The notes under the pieces are model-generated. The model had not been told where the DNA came from and did no database searches. It was given only the letters and a program-made list of their open reading frames with translations. Position numbers and translations under genes: made by a program. Of a stretch of 64,000 nucleotides of DNA, positions 17,417-24,121 are shown piece by piece; the first letter of the stretch is position 1, and each line of letters opens with the position of its first letter. This DNA comes from Streptomyces sp. NBC_01439 (GTDB taxonomy: Bacteria; Actinomycetota; Actinomycetes; Streptomycetales; Streptomycetaceae), in contig NZ_CP109487.1 in assembly GCF_036227605.1 (NCBI RefSeq), positions 7,253,501-7,317,500 of the forward strand, given 5' to 3'.

Positions 17417-18202
17417 TCACCGGCCGCGCGCGAACCTGCCGGTCGCCAGCGGCACGAACAGCGCGAGCAACAGCCCCGACCACAGCAGCGCCCCGGCCAC
17501 GGGATGGGCCGCGGGCCAGGCGGCGCCCGCCGCGGCCCCGCCCCCGGCGTTCCCGCACAGTGCCCGTACGGCGGTGGCGACGGCGCTGATCGGGTTCCAC
17601 TCGGCGACCGCGCGCAGCCACCCGGGCAGCCCCGCGGTCGGCAGGTACGCGCTGGAGAGCATCGGCAGGACGAAGGTGGCGCTGCCGAGCTGGCCGGCCG
17701 CCTCCTCGCTGCTGCTCAGCAGGCCGAGGTACGTGCCCACCCATGCCGTGGCGAAGCGGAACAGCAGCAGCACGCCCAGGGCCCCCAATGCACCGGGCAG
17801 GCCGTTCTCGATGCGCCAGCCCATCGCCAGCCCCACCAGCATCAGCGGCACCATCGACACGCCGGTGGTCAGCAGATCGGCGGCCGTTTGCCCGAGCGGT
17901 ACGGCGGTGCGGCTCATCGGCAGGGTCCGGAAACGGTCCATCACCCCGCGGTGGGCGTCCTGCGCGGCCGTGAACATGCCGGTCATCAGGCCGTTCGCGG
18001 CGGTGGCGGCCAGTAGCCCGGGGACCAGGAACTCCCGGTACTCCGCGCCCGGCATGGCGAGCGCGCTGCCGAAGACGTAGCCGAAGAACAGCAGCATGGT
18101 GATCGGCATGGTCTGGGTGAGGATCAGCAGCGCCGGGGCGTGCCGGGCCTTTTGGAGCTGGCGGGTGAGGACGGCTCCGCCGTCGGACAGCAGGGTGCTC
18201 AT
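17417..18202 (-). CDS. ABC-2 type exporter permease (DrrB-like)
   Basis: 261 aa with about six membrane helices in the ABC-2 arrangement. The middle contains PGLLAATAANGLMTGMFTAAQDAHRGVMDRFRTLPMSR, the EAA-like cytoplasmic segment of DrrB proteins. The start ATG overlaps the ATPase stop (ATGA). It forms the membrane channel for the ATPase next to it and exports hydrophobic drugs or lipids. The divergent TetR and its operators suggest that the exported compound acts as inducer. Confidence 0.92.
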   Translation of the reverse strand: MSTLLSDGGAVLTRQLQKARHAPALLILTQTMPITMLLFFGYVFGSALAMPGAEYREFLVPGLLAATAANGLMTGMFTAAQDAHRGVMDRFRTLPMSRTAVPLGQTAADLLTTGVSMVPLMLVGLAMGWRIENGLPGALGALGVLLLFRFATAWVGTYLGLLSSSEEAAGQLGSATFVLPMLSSAYLPTAGLPGWLRAVAEWNPISAVATAVRALCGNAGGGAAAGAAWPAAHPVAGALLWSGLLLALFVPLATGRFARGR

Positions 18203-19236
18203 GCGGCGTGCTCCTGATCGGCGCTGGCGCCGGCGTTGGGGACGTCGGCTGGGGTGTCGGCTTCTTCGGCGGCGTCGAGGGACCGGGCCCGGGTGAGGCG
18301 CAGGAACACCTCGTCGAGGGTGGGCGGGCGCAGGGCCGCGTCCGTGACCGGAACCCCGGAGGTGTCGAGTTCCCGGATGATCCGCGGCAGGGTGAGGGCG
18401 TCGTCGAGGACGGTGACGCCGACGGTCAGCCGCTCCTCGTCGAGCGCGGGCCGACCGCCGGTGAGCCGGTCGAGTACGGCGGCGGCGCGGGCGAGCGCCC
18501 CGCGCTCCGCGACCGTGACCTCGGCGCGCGCGCCGATCCGGGCCTTCAACCGGGCCGGGGTGCCGGTGGCGGCGACCCGGCCGCGGTCGACGACCACGAT
18601 CTCGCCGGCCAGCCGGTCGGCTTCCTCCAGGTACTGGGTGGTGAGCAGCACCGTGGTGCCCCCGGAGCCCTCCCCGACGAGTTCCCGCACCGCCGTCCAG
18701 ATCTGCTCGCGGGCCGCTGGGTCCAGGCCGGTGGTGGGCTCGTCGAGGAACAGCACCCGGGGGCGGGTGACGAGCCCGGCGGCCAGGTCGAGGCGCCGCT
18801 TCATGCCGCCGGACCAGGTGGTGGTCACCCGGTCCGCGGCCTCGCCGAGTCCGAAGCGCTCCAGCAGCTCGTCCGCGCGGGCCCGGCCCGCGCGGCCGCG
18901 CAGCCCGGCCAGCCGGGCGAAGAGCCGGAGGTTCTCACGGCCGGTCAGGTCCCCGTCGACGGAGGCGTACTGGCCGGTGACGCCGATGGCGCGGCGGACG
19001 GCCGCGGGATCCCGGGTGACGTCGTGGCCGGCGACGAGGGCGCGGCCGCCGGTGGGTGCGGTGAGCGTGGTGAGGACCCGGACGGCGGTGGTCTTGCCCG
19101 CGCCGTTGGGGCCGAGGAGGCCGCAGACCGTGCCCTCGGGGACGGCGAGATCGAGGCCGCGCAGGGCGTGGACCTCCCCGTAGCTCTTCTCCAGACCCTC
19201 ACTAAGTACAGCGTACGTAGTTGTCATGTGCGCCAC
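18199..19236 (-). CDS. ABC transporter ATP-binding protein (DrrA-like)
   Basis: 345 aa. Walker A GPNGAGKTT, a degenerate signature WSGGMKRRLDLA, Walker B RVLFLDEPTTGLD, the H-loop region LLTTQYLEEAD and the DrrA C-terminal extension (VTDAALRPPTLDEVFLRLT) are all present. The start is GTG 19236 or ATG 19227; GAGG at 19241-19244 favours the former. One of the two TetR operators (19202-19220) lies inside the first coding codons. It is first in the two-gene exporter operon. Confidence 0.93.
   Translation of the reverse strand: MAHMTTTYAVLSEGLEKSYGEVHALRGLDLAVPEGTVCGLLGPNGAGKTTAVRVLTTLTAPTGGRALVAGHDVTRDPAAVRRAIGVTGQYASVDGDLTGRENLRLFARLAGLRGRAGRARADELLERFGLGEAADRVTTTWSGGMKRRLDLAAGLVTRPRVLFLDEPTTGLDPAAREQIWTAVRELVGEGSGGTTVLLTTQYLEEADRLAGEIVVVDRGRVAATGTPARLKARIGARAEVTVAERGALARAAAVLDRLTGGRPALDEERLTVGVTVLDDALTLPRIIRELDTSGVPVTDAALRPPTLDEVFLRLTRARSLDAAEEADTPADVPNAGASADQEHAA
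19202..19220. promoter_or_regulatory. TetR operator A (exporter/TetR divergent region)
   Basis: CTAAGTAC-AGC-GTACGTAG, an inverted repeat with one mismatch. It matches operator B in arm sequence and spacing. It lies in the first codons of the exporter ATPase, where bound repressor would act as a roadblock. Confidence 0.7.
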
Positions 19237-19245
19237 CGTACCTCA

Positions 19246-19264
19246 CTACGTACGATGTACGTAA
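19246..19264. promoter_or_regulatory. TetR operator B (exporter/TetR divergent region)
   Basis: CTACGTAC-GAT-GTACGTAA, with the same 8-3-8 layout as operator A, 44 bp away centre to centre (about four helical turns). It sits between the divergent start codons. Confidence 0.72.
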
Positions 19265-19300
19265 CTAAGATGGTGGGGAGACGACGAGGTGATCTGAGCC

Positions 19301-20026
19301 ATGACAGCCGGCGGGCGACCCGCTGAACCCGAAGTGATCTGGTCCCGCCCCCAGCGGGCCGGCCGCGGCCCCAGGCCCGCGCACAGCCGCGAGTCCATCG
19401 CGTCCGAGGCGGTGCGGATCGCCGACGAGGAGGGGATCGAAGCCGTCTCCATGCGGCGCGTGGCGGCCGGGATCGGCGCGGGGACGATGTCCCTCTACAA
19501 CTACGTGCCGCGCAAGGAGGACCTGTACGAGCTGATGGTCGACGCGGTCAGCGGGGAGTACGAGTTCCCCCGGCCGACCGGTGACTGGCGGGCCGACCTG
19601 CTCGCGCTGGCCCGCGGGACGCGCGCGCTGATGCACCGCCATCCCTGGCTGCCGCGCCTGCTGAGCCCGGTCTACGGCTTCGGCCCGAACGCCCTGCGCT
19701 ACCTGGAGTACAGCCTGGACTGCCTGGCTCCGCTCGACGTGCCGGACGGCGAGAAGCTGGAGCTCGTCGCCGCCGTCAACGGGACCGTCGCGACGTACGT
19801 GGCCAGTGAGCTGGCGCTGGCCGAACGGGCCCGGTCGCTGCCCTGGGGCGAGGCGGAGGAGCAGCGAGTGCGGACGGCCTGGCTCGGCTCCCGGCTGGCC
19901 ACCGGGGAGTACCCGAGGTTGGCGGCGGCCCTCGGTGGTGGTGGCCCGGTCCCGGGTGCCGGGCTGGACATGGACGAGGTCTTCGGCCGCACGGTGTCCC
20001 GGCTGCTGGGGGCCTGGGGGGCGTAG
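19301..20026 (+). CDS. TetR/AcrR regulator of the adjacent exporter
   Basis: 241 aa. After a Pro-rich leader the helix-turn-helix spans about residues 28-74 (SRESIASEAVRIADEEGIEAVSMRRVAAGIGAGTMSLYNYVPRKEDLYELM). The C-terminal domain (PTGDWRADLLALARGTRALMHRHPWLPRLLS) is the TetR_C type seen in TetR-proper and drug-pump repressors. It is divergent from the DrrAB-like operon with two matching operators between them, so autorepression and exporter repression are expected. Confidence 0.9.
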   Translation: MTAGGRPAEPEVIWSRPQRAGRGPRPAHSRESIASEAVRIADEEGIEAVSMRRVAAGIGAGTMSLYNYVPRKEDLYELMVDAVSGEYEFPRPTGDWRADLLALARGTRALMHRHPWLPRLLSPVYGFGPNALRYLEYSLDCLAPLDVPDGEKLELVAAVNGTVATYVASELALAERARSLPWGEAEEQRVRTAWLGSRLATGEYPRLAAALGGGGPVPGAGLDMDEVFGRTVSRLLGAWGA

Positions 20027-20049
20027 GTCCGACGTCCGGCCGACCCGGC

Positions 20050-21207
20050 TCAGAGGAGGGCGAACTGCCCGCCCGGGCCTTCCTCCTGGTGGTCCAGTAC
20101 CGAAGCCGGGTGCCGGGCCCAGGTCGGCGGCGGCAGCACCCCGGCCGTGCGCAGCGCGTCCACCGACAGCCCCGGACCTGCCTCGAACGCGGCCCGCTCG
20201 GGGGCCAGTTCGGCCAGCAGCGCCAGCGTGGTCACCAGGGCCAGCAGCTCCGAGGTCCAGCTCTGCGGCCACTCGGCCGGCCCCAGCGCGGCCAGGCCGT
20301 CGGCGCCTTCGCCCCGGTGTGCGGTGCGGGCGGCGAACCAGGCCGGGAGCACCTGCACGCCCTGCGCCTCGTACTCCCAGGCCCCGGCCGGCACGGGGGA
20401 GACCGTCCCGCTCCCGAGGCTCAGCGTCTCGTTCTCGGCGTCGTACGCGAGCTCGCGCGGCCAGCCCGCGACCGCCGAGCGGACGTACGGGCGGCGCCCG
20501 CCGGGCAGCCGGGGCGGCTCTCCGCCGCGCGCGCCGCGCAACTGCACGCCCAGTAGTCGGTGCCCCAGCTCCAGTCCGGCCCGCCAGCGCTCGGGATCGG
20601 CGGCGAGCGGGACCTCGTACCCGCGCGGGCCCGGGCGGCCCGCCGCGAGGATCCAGCCCAGGACGTCCTCGGGGGAGACGCGGCAGCCGTGGCGCGCGCC
20701 GAGCAGGGCCAGCAGACCGGGGGCGAGGTTCGGCTCGGCGCCGCCGGGGCGCCGGTGCAGGGGGCGGATCCGGCCGAGGCGGCCGATCGGGAGGTGTGCG
20801 GTGACCAGCGGATCCGGGGTCAGGGCGAGGAACAGCTGGTGCTCGTCCCGCACCCGCCAGAGCTCGGGGCGGGCCGCGTCGATGAGTCGCTGGTCGGGCA
20901 GCAGCCACTGCTCGTCGAAGGGCTCGCGGAGCACCCGTACGGGGTCGGGGCAGGGGCCCGGGGCGTCGGCGAAACGGGCCGTGGCCGCCGAGCGCTGCCC
21001 CGGCAGGGCGGCCGCCCCGGCGCCGGGCCTGCGGCTGCGGCTCGGACGGAACAGCCGCTCCTGCTCGGCGCCTTCGGAGCCGGTCAGGGCGGCCCAGCGG
21101 GTGCGCAGGGCTGCCGGATCGGGTGCGGCCACCCAGTCCCGTCCCAGGCGCAGGCCGCCCACGGACCAGGGCATCAGATCATCGAGCAGCGGTACGTCTT
21201 CGCTCAC
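20050..21207 (-). CDS. Orphan type ISP restriction-modification specificity-domain protein
   Basis: 385 aa. The opening DLMPWSVGGLRLGRDWVAAPD, the REPFDEQWLLPDQRLIDAARPELWRVRDEHQLF segment and the APGLLALLGARHGCRVSPEDVLGWILA segment match the C-terminal specificity domain of single-chain type ISP restriction enzymes as I know it from Streptomyces annotations. No helicase, nuclease (PD-ExK) or methyltransferase motif (NPPY, AdoMet loop) is present in the protein or its neighbours, so it cannot restrict DNA by itself. It converges with the TetR gene 23 bp away. The function is unknown. Confidence 0.7.
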   Translation of the reverse strand: MSEDVPLLDDLMPWSVGGLRLGRDWVAAPDPAALRTRWAALTGSEGAEQERLFRPSRSRRPGAGAAALPGQRSAATARFADAPGPCPDPVRVLREPFDEQWLLPDQRLIDAARPELWRVRDEHQLFLALTPDPLVTAHLPIGRLGRIRPLHRRPGGAEPNLAPGLLALLGARHGCRVSPEDVLGWILAAGRPGPRGYEVPLAADPERWRAGLELGHRLLGVQLRGARGGEPPRLPGGRRPYVRSAVAGWPRELAYDAENETLSLGSGTVSPVPAGAWEYEAQGVQVLPAWFAARTAHRGEGADGLAALGPAEWPQSWTSELLALVTTLALLAELAPERAAFEAGPGLSVDALRTAGVLPPPTWARHPASVLDHQEEGPGGQFALL

Positions 21208-21277
21208 GCTGCCGATGGTAGCGACGGGATCCGATGGCCGGGCTGCGTCCAGGCCGAAGAGCTAGGCTCCTTATGTA

Positions 21278-21287
21278 CACATATGTG
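21278..21287. promoter_or_regulatory. Palindrome upstream of the 53-aa gene
   Basis: CACATATGTG, a perfect 10-bp palindrome overlapping TATGTACACATA, 24 bp before the start codon. It could be a -10 region or an operator; AT-rich palindromes are rare in this DNA. Confidence 0.35.
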
Positions 21288-21310
21288 CGGTATCGACCGG
21301 GGAGGCGGTC

Positions 21311-21472
21311 ATGAGTCAGTACGACGAATACACGACCCCGTCACAGGCCGAGGGCGAGCGCCTCGACGAGGACATGGACGAGACCCAGCGCAAGCAGCGG
21401 CACCCCCAGACGATGCGGACCACACCGTCCCAGGCGGAGGGCGAACGCACCAGGGAGGACGACGAGAAGTAG
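21311..21472 (+). CDS. 53-aa acidic repeat protein
   Basis: ATG 21311 is preceded by GGGGAGG with 5-6 bp spacing, and the frame closes at TAG 21470-21472. The peptide carries an exact 10-residue duplication, TTPSQAEGER, at residues 8-17 and 38-47, separated by a charged stretch LDEDMDETQRKQRHPQTMR. It is very hydrophilic and probably disordered, with no cysteine, signal or membrane segment. It is transcribed divergently from the type ISP-like gene. I do not know a function; it may be a small regulatory or stress protein restricted to actinomycetes. Confidence 0.75.
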   Translation: MSQYDEYTTPSQAEGERLDEDMDETQRKQRHPQTMRTTPSQAEGERTREDDEK

Positions 21473-21561
21473 TCACGGCGCGGCGCCAGAAGGGCGTCGG
21501 GGGCCGTGAGGGGGGCCATCGGGGGACGTCGGTGCGTCGCTGGTGGAGCGCCCGGGCGCCG

Positions 21562-22311
21562 TCAGTGCGCGTCGACCGTCACGGTGAAGGAGAACCGGTC
21601 GCCCCGGTAGCGGATCCGGGCCACGTCCACCACCCGGCCGTCCTCGTCGTAGGTGACGCCCGTGTAGTGCAGGATCGGGCTCAGCAGCGGCACCTGGAGC
21701 AGCTCGGCCGTCTCCGGGTCGGCCAGCCGGGCCTCCACCGTGTCCGTGATCCGGCTGATCCGTACCCCCACGATGTCCCGCAGGACCTTCGTCATCGGCC
21801 AGCGTTCGAGATCGGCGAGATCCACCGTCTCGGCGAATTCCGGGAGGACGGCGTTCTCGGCCCAGTTGGTCGGCTCACCGCTCTCCCGGTCGTGGCGCAG
21901 GCGGCGGTAGGTGATCACCTCGGCCGTGTCCGGGAAGTGCTCCAGCAGCTCCCCGGACACGGCCGTGCGGCCGTGCCCGAGGATCGTCGTGCGGTCGCCC
22001 GACTGCTGGGCCACGATCGCGTCGACCGAGCCCAGGAGCCGGACCGGGGTGCTGCGCAGCGCGCCCGGCTCGATGAAGGTGCCGCGCCGCCGGTGCCGGC
22101 TGATCAGCCCCTCGCCCTCCAGCTCCTTGAGCGCCTGCCGCATGGTCAGCACGCTCACCCCGTAGTGCCCGGCCAGCTGCTCCTCGGTGGGCAGGCGCAG
22201 CGAGGCGTCCGGGGTGCGCCCCAGTATCGAGGCGCGCAGTGACTGTGACACCTGGTACCAGAGCGGCAGCTTCCGGTTCAGTACCAGAGAGTCGGGGGCG
22301 AAGGCGGTCAC
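21562..22311 (-). CDS. GntR/HutC family regulator with UTRA domain
   Basis: 249 aa from GTG 22311 with GGAG 8 bp upstream. The N-terminal wHTH (LPTEEQLAGHYGVSVLTMRQALKELEGEGLISRHRRRGTFI, residues about 41-80) is followed by a UTRA ligand domain (ILGHGRTAVSGELLEHF to YRGDRFSFTVTVD). HutC-type proteins sense small metabolites. It lies 78 bp downstream of hmgA on the same strand, so a tyrosine/homogentisate catabolism sensor is likely but not proven. Confidence 0.9.
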   Translation of the reverse strand: MTAFAPDSLVLNRKLPLWYQVSQSLRASILGRTPDASLRLPTEEQLAGHYGVSVLTMRQALKELEGEGLISRHRRRGTFIEPGALRSTPVRLLGSVDAIVAQQSGDRTTILGHGRTAVSGELLEHFPDTAEVITYRRLRHDRESGEPTNWAENAVLPEFAETVDLADLERWPMTKVLRDIVGVRISRITDTVEARLADPETAELLQVPLLSPILHYTGVTYDEDGRVVDVARIRYRGDRFSFTVTVDAH

Positions 22312-22347
22312 GGGTGGTTCTCCGAAGGCTGGACAGGGGGGAGGTGC

Positions 22348-22388
22348 GGCGCATGCAGGGTACGGCGCATGCAGCGTATGCAGTGCAG
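22348..22388. repeat. GCATGCAG direct repeats between hmgA and gntR
   Basis: GGCGCATGCAG occurs at 22348-22358 and 22364-22374, with a degenerate third copy CGTATGCAGTGCAG up to 22388. Each copy holds the palindrome GCATGC. Sited just before the GntR gene, it is a candidate autoregulatory operator. Confidence 0.5.
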
Positions 22389-22389
22389 G

Positions 22390-23703
22390 TCAGGCGCGGA
22401 AGTGGCGCTGCAGACCCTGCCACACGTCGTCGTAGCCGCGCTGGAGGTGATCGGCGCCGGCCGCCTGCGCGGTGGCGGTGATCGGCCAGCGGGTCTCGAA
22501 CATGAAGGCCAGGCCGTCGTCGATCTTCTGCGGCTTCAGCTCGGCCGCACTCGCCCGCTCGAAGGTCTCGTGGTCGGGTCCGTGCGCGGACATCATGTTG
22601 TGGAGCGAGCCGCCGCCGGGGACGAAGCCTTCGGCCTTGGCGTCGTAGGCCCCCTCGATGAGGCCCATGTACTCGCTCATCACGTTGCGGTGGAAGTAGG
22701 GCGGACGGAAGGTGTCCTCGCCGACCAGCCAGCGCGGGGCGAAGACCACGAAGTCCACACCCGCCAGTCCCGGGGTGTCGGAGGGCGAGGTCAGGACGGT
22801 GAAGATCGACGGATCGGGGTGGTCGTAGCTGATCGAGCCCAGGACGTTGAAGCGGCGCATGTCGTACACGTACGGGACGTGGCTGCCGTGCCAGGCGACC
22901 ACGTCGAGGGGGGAGTGGTCGTAGGTGGCGGACCAGAGGTTGCCGCAGAACTTGTTGATCACCTCGGTCGGACGCTCGATGTCCTCGTACGCGGCGACGG
23001 GGGCCTGGAAGTCCCGTGCGGCGGCGAGGCCGTTGGCGCCGATCGGGCCCAGGTTCGGCAGCTCGAAGGGCTGGCCGTAGTTCTCGCAGATGTAGCCGCG
23101 GGCGTCGGCGTCGAGCAGCTCGACGCGGAAGCGGACGCCGCGGGGGATCAGGGCCATGTCGCCCGGGCGGGCGGCGAGCAGGCCCAACTCGGTGCGCAGG
23201 AGCAGCCCGCCGCGCTCGGGGACGATGAGCAGTTCGCCGTCGGAGTCGCTGAACACCCGGTCGGTCATGTCGGCGTTGGCGGCGTAGAGGTGGATGGCCA
23301 TGCCGGCGCGCTGGGCGGCGTCGCCGTTGCCGCCGAGGGTCCACAGGCCGGAGAGGAAGTCGGTGCCGGGGGCCGGCTCGGGCAGCGGGTTCCAGCGGAG
23401 CCGGTTCGGGTCCGCCACGGACTCGGTGAAGGGCGCCGAACGCAGGGCCCCGTTGTCGATCCGGGTGAAGGGCGGGTGCGCGGCCGAGGGGCGGATCCGG
23501 TAGAGCCAGGAGCGGCGGTTGTGGGTGCGGGGCTCGGTGAAGGCGCTGCCGCTGAGCTGTTCGGCGTAGAGGCCGAGGGGGGCGCGCTGGGGCGAGTTCC
23601 GGCCGATCGGCAGTGCACCGGGGACGGCCTCCGAGCTGTGCTCGTTGCCGAAGCCGGTGAGGTACTCCAGTGCCTCTGCCGTCTTCCTGGCTTGCTCGCT
23701 CAT
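22390..23703 (-). CDS. hmgA: Homogentisate 1,2-dioxygenase
   Basis: 437 aa, the normal length. It opens with [20 protein letters not shown], diagnostic of HmgA. The C-terminal cupin region holds the iron-binding part ([51 protein letters not shown]). The enzyme opens the homogentisate ring to maleylacetoacetate in tyrosine/phenylalanine breakdown. Maleylacetoacetate isomerase and fumarylacetoacetase genes are not in the window. A long inverted repeat at 23728-23755 lies just upstream, and the UTRA regulator lies downstream. Confidence 0.97.
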   Translation of the reverse strand: MSEQARKTAEALEYLTGFGNEHSSEAVPGALPIGRNSPQRAPLGLYAEQLSGSAFTEPRTHNRRSWLYRIRPSAAHPPFTRIDNGALRSAPFTESVADPNRLRWNPLPEPAPGTDFLSGLWTLGGNGDAAQRAGMAIHLYAANADMTDRVFSDSDGELLIVPERGGLLLRTELGLLAARPGDMALIPRGVRFRVELLDADARGYICENYGQPFELPNLGPIGANGLAAARDFQAPVAAYEDIERPTEVINKFCGNLWSATYDHSPLDVVAWHGSHVPYVYDMRRFNVLGSISYDHPDPSIFTVLTSPSDTPGLAGVDFVVFAPRWLVGEDTFRPPYFHRNVMSEYMGLIEGAYDAKAEGFVPGGGSLHNMMSAHGPDHETFERASAAELKPQKIDDGLAFMFETRWPITATAQAAGADHLQRGYDDVWQGLQRHFRA

Positions 23704-23727
23704 GTGCTGCTCTCCCGCTCCGTCGAA

Positions 23728-23755
23728 GGAATCCTATGGCTGACAGTAGGATTCC
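23728..23755. promoter_or_regulatory. Perfect 9-bp inverted repeat upstream of hmgA
   Basis: GGAATCCTA at 23728-23736 and TAGGATTCC at 23747-23755, spacer TGGCTGACAG. The arms are perfect and lie 25-52 bp before the hmgA start codon, where a promoter is expected. It is likely an operator for the homogentisate pathway regulator. Confidence 0.7.
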
Positions 23756-23905
23756 GCGGCCCGCACGTCAACGGCGGATCCGTGCCCGGCGCAGAGATCG
23801 GCGGGAAAGGGTGGGAATGGGGGAGGGGCTGCGGGTGAGGGTGGGGGTGGGGGGTGCGGATGGGGGGCGGGGCGGGGCGGGTGCGGTGATCGGGTGAGGC
23901 GACCG

Positions 23906-24061
23906 GCACCGCCGGTCGGCACCGCCGGTCGGCACCGCCGGTCGGCACCGGCGGTCGGCACCGCCGGTCGGCACCGGCGGTCGGCACCGCCGGTCGGCAC
24001 CGGCGGTCGGCACCGCCGGTCGGCACCGGCGGTCGAAATCGGCGGTCGAAATCGGCGGACG
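23906..24061. repeat. 13-bp tandem repeat array, 12 units
   Basis: Ten units of GCACCGSCGGTCG (S alternating C or G from unit 4 onward) run from 23906 to 24035. Two diverged units beginning AAATC reach 24061. The unit is not a multiple of three and contains the near-palindromes ACCGCCGGT and ACCGGCGGT. The array sits between hmgA and the beta-helix gene, inside their divergent promoter region. Confidence 0.9.
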
Positions 24062-24121
24062 GGAACACGGATTCGGTCGAAGGGGATCCCAAAAGATGAA
24101 CATTGCTCTACTCTCACGCGC

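Noticed and set aside
23906..24061. CRISPR array
   Set aside because: Units are 13 bp, contiguous, with no spacers and no cas genes.
23894..24121. Protein-coding reading of the 13-bp repeat array
   Set aside because: The repeats only give a low-complexity peptide before a proper signal peptide at 24122.
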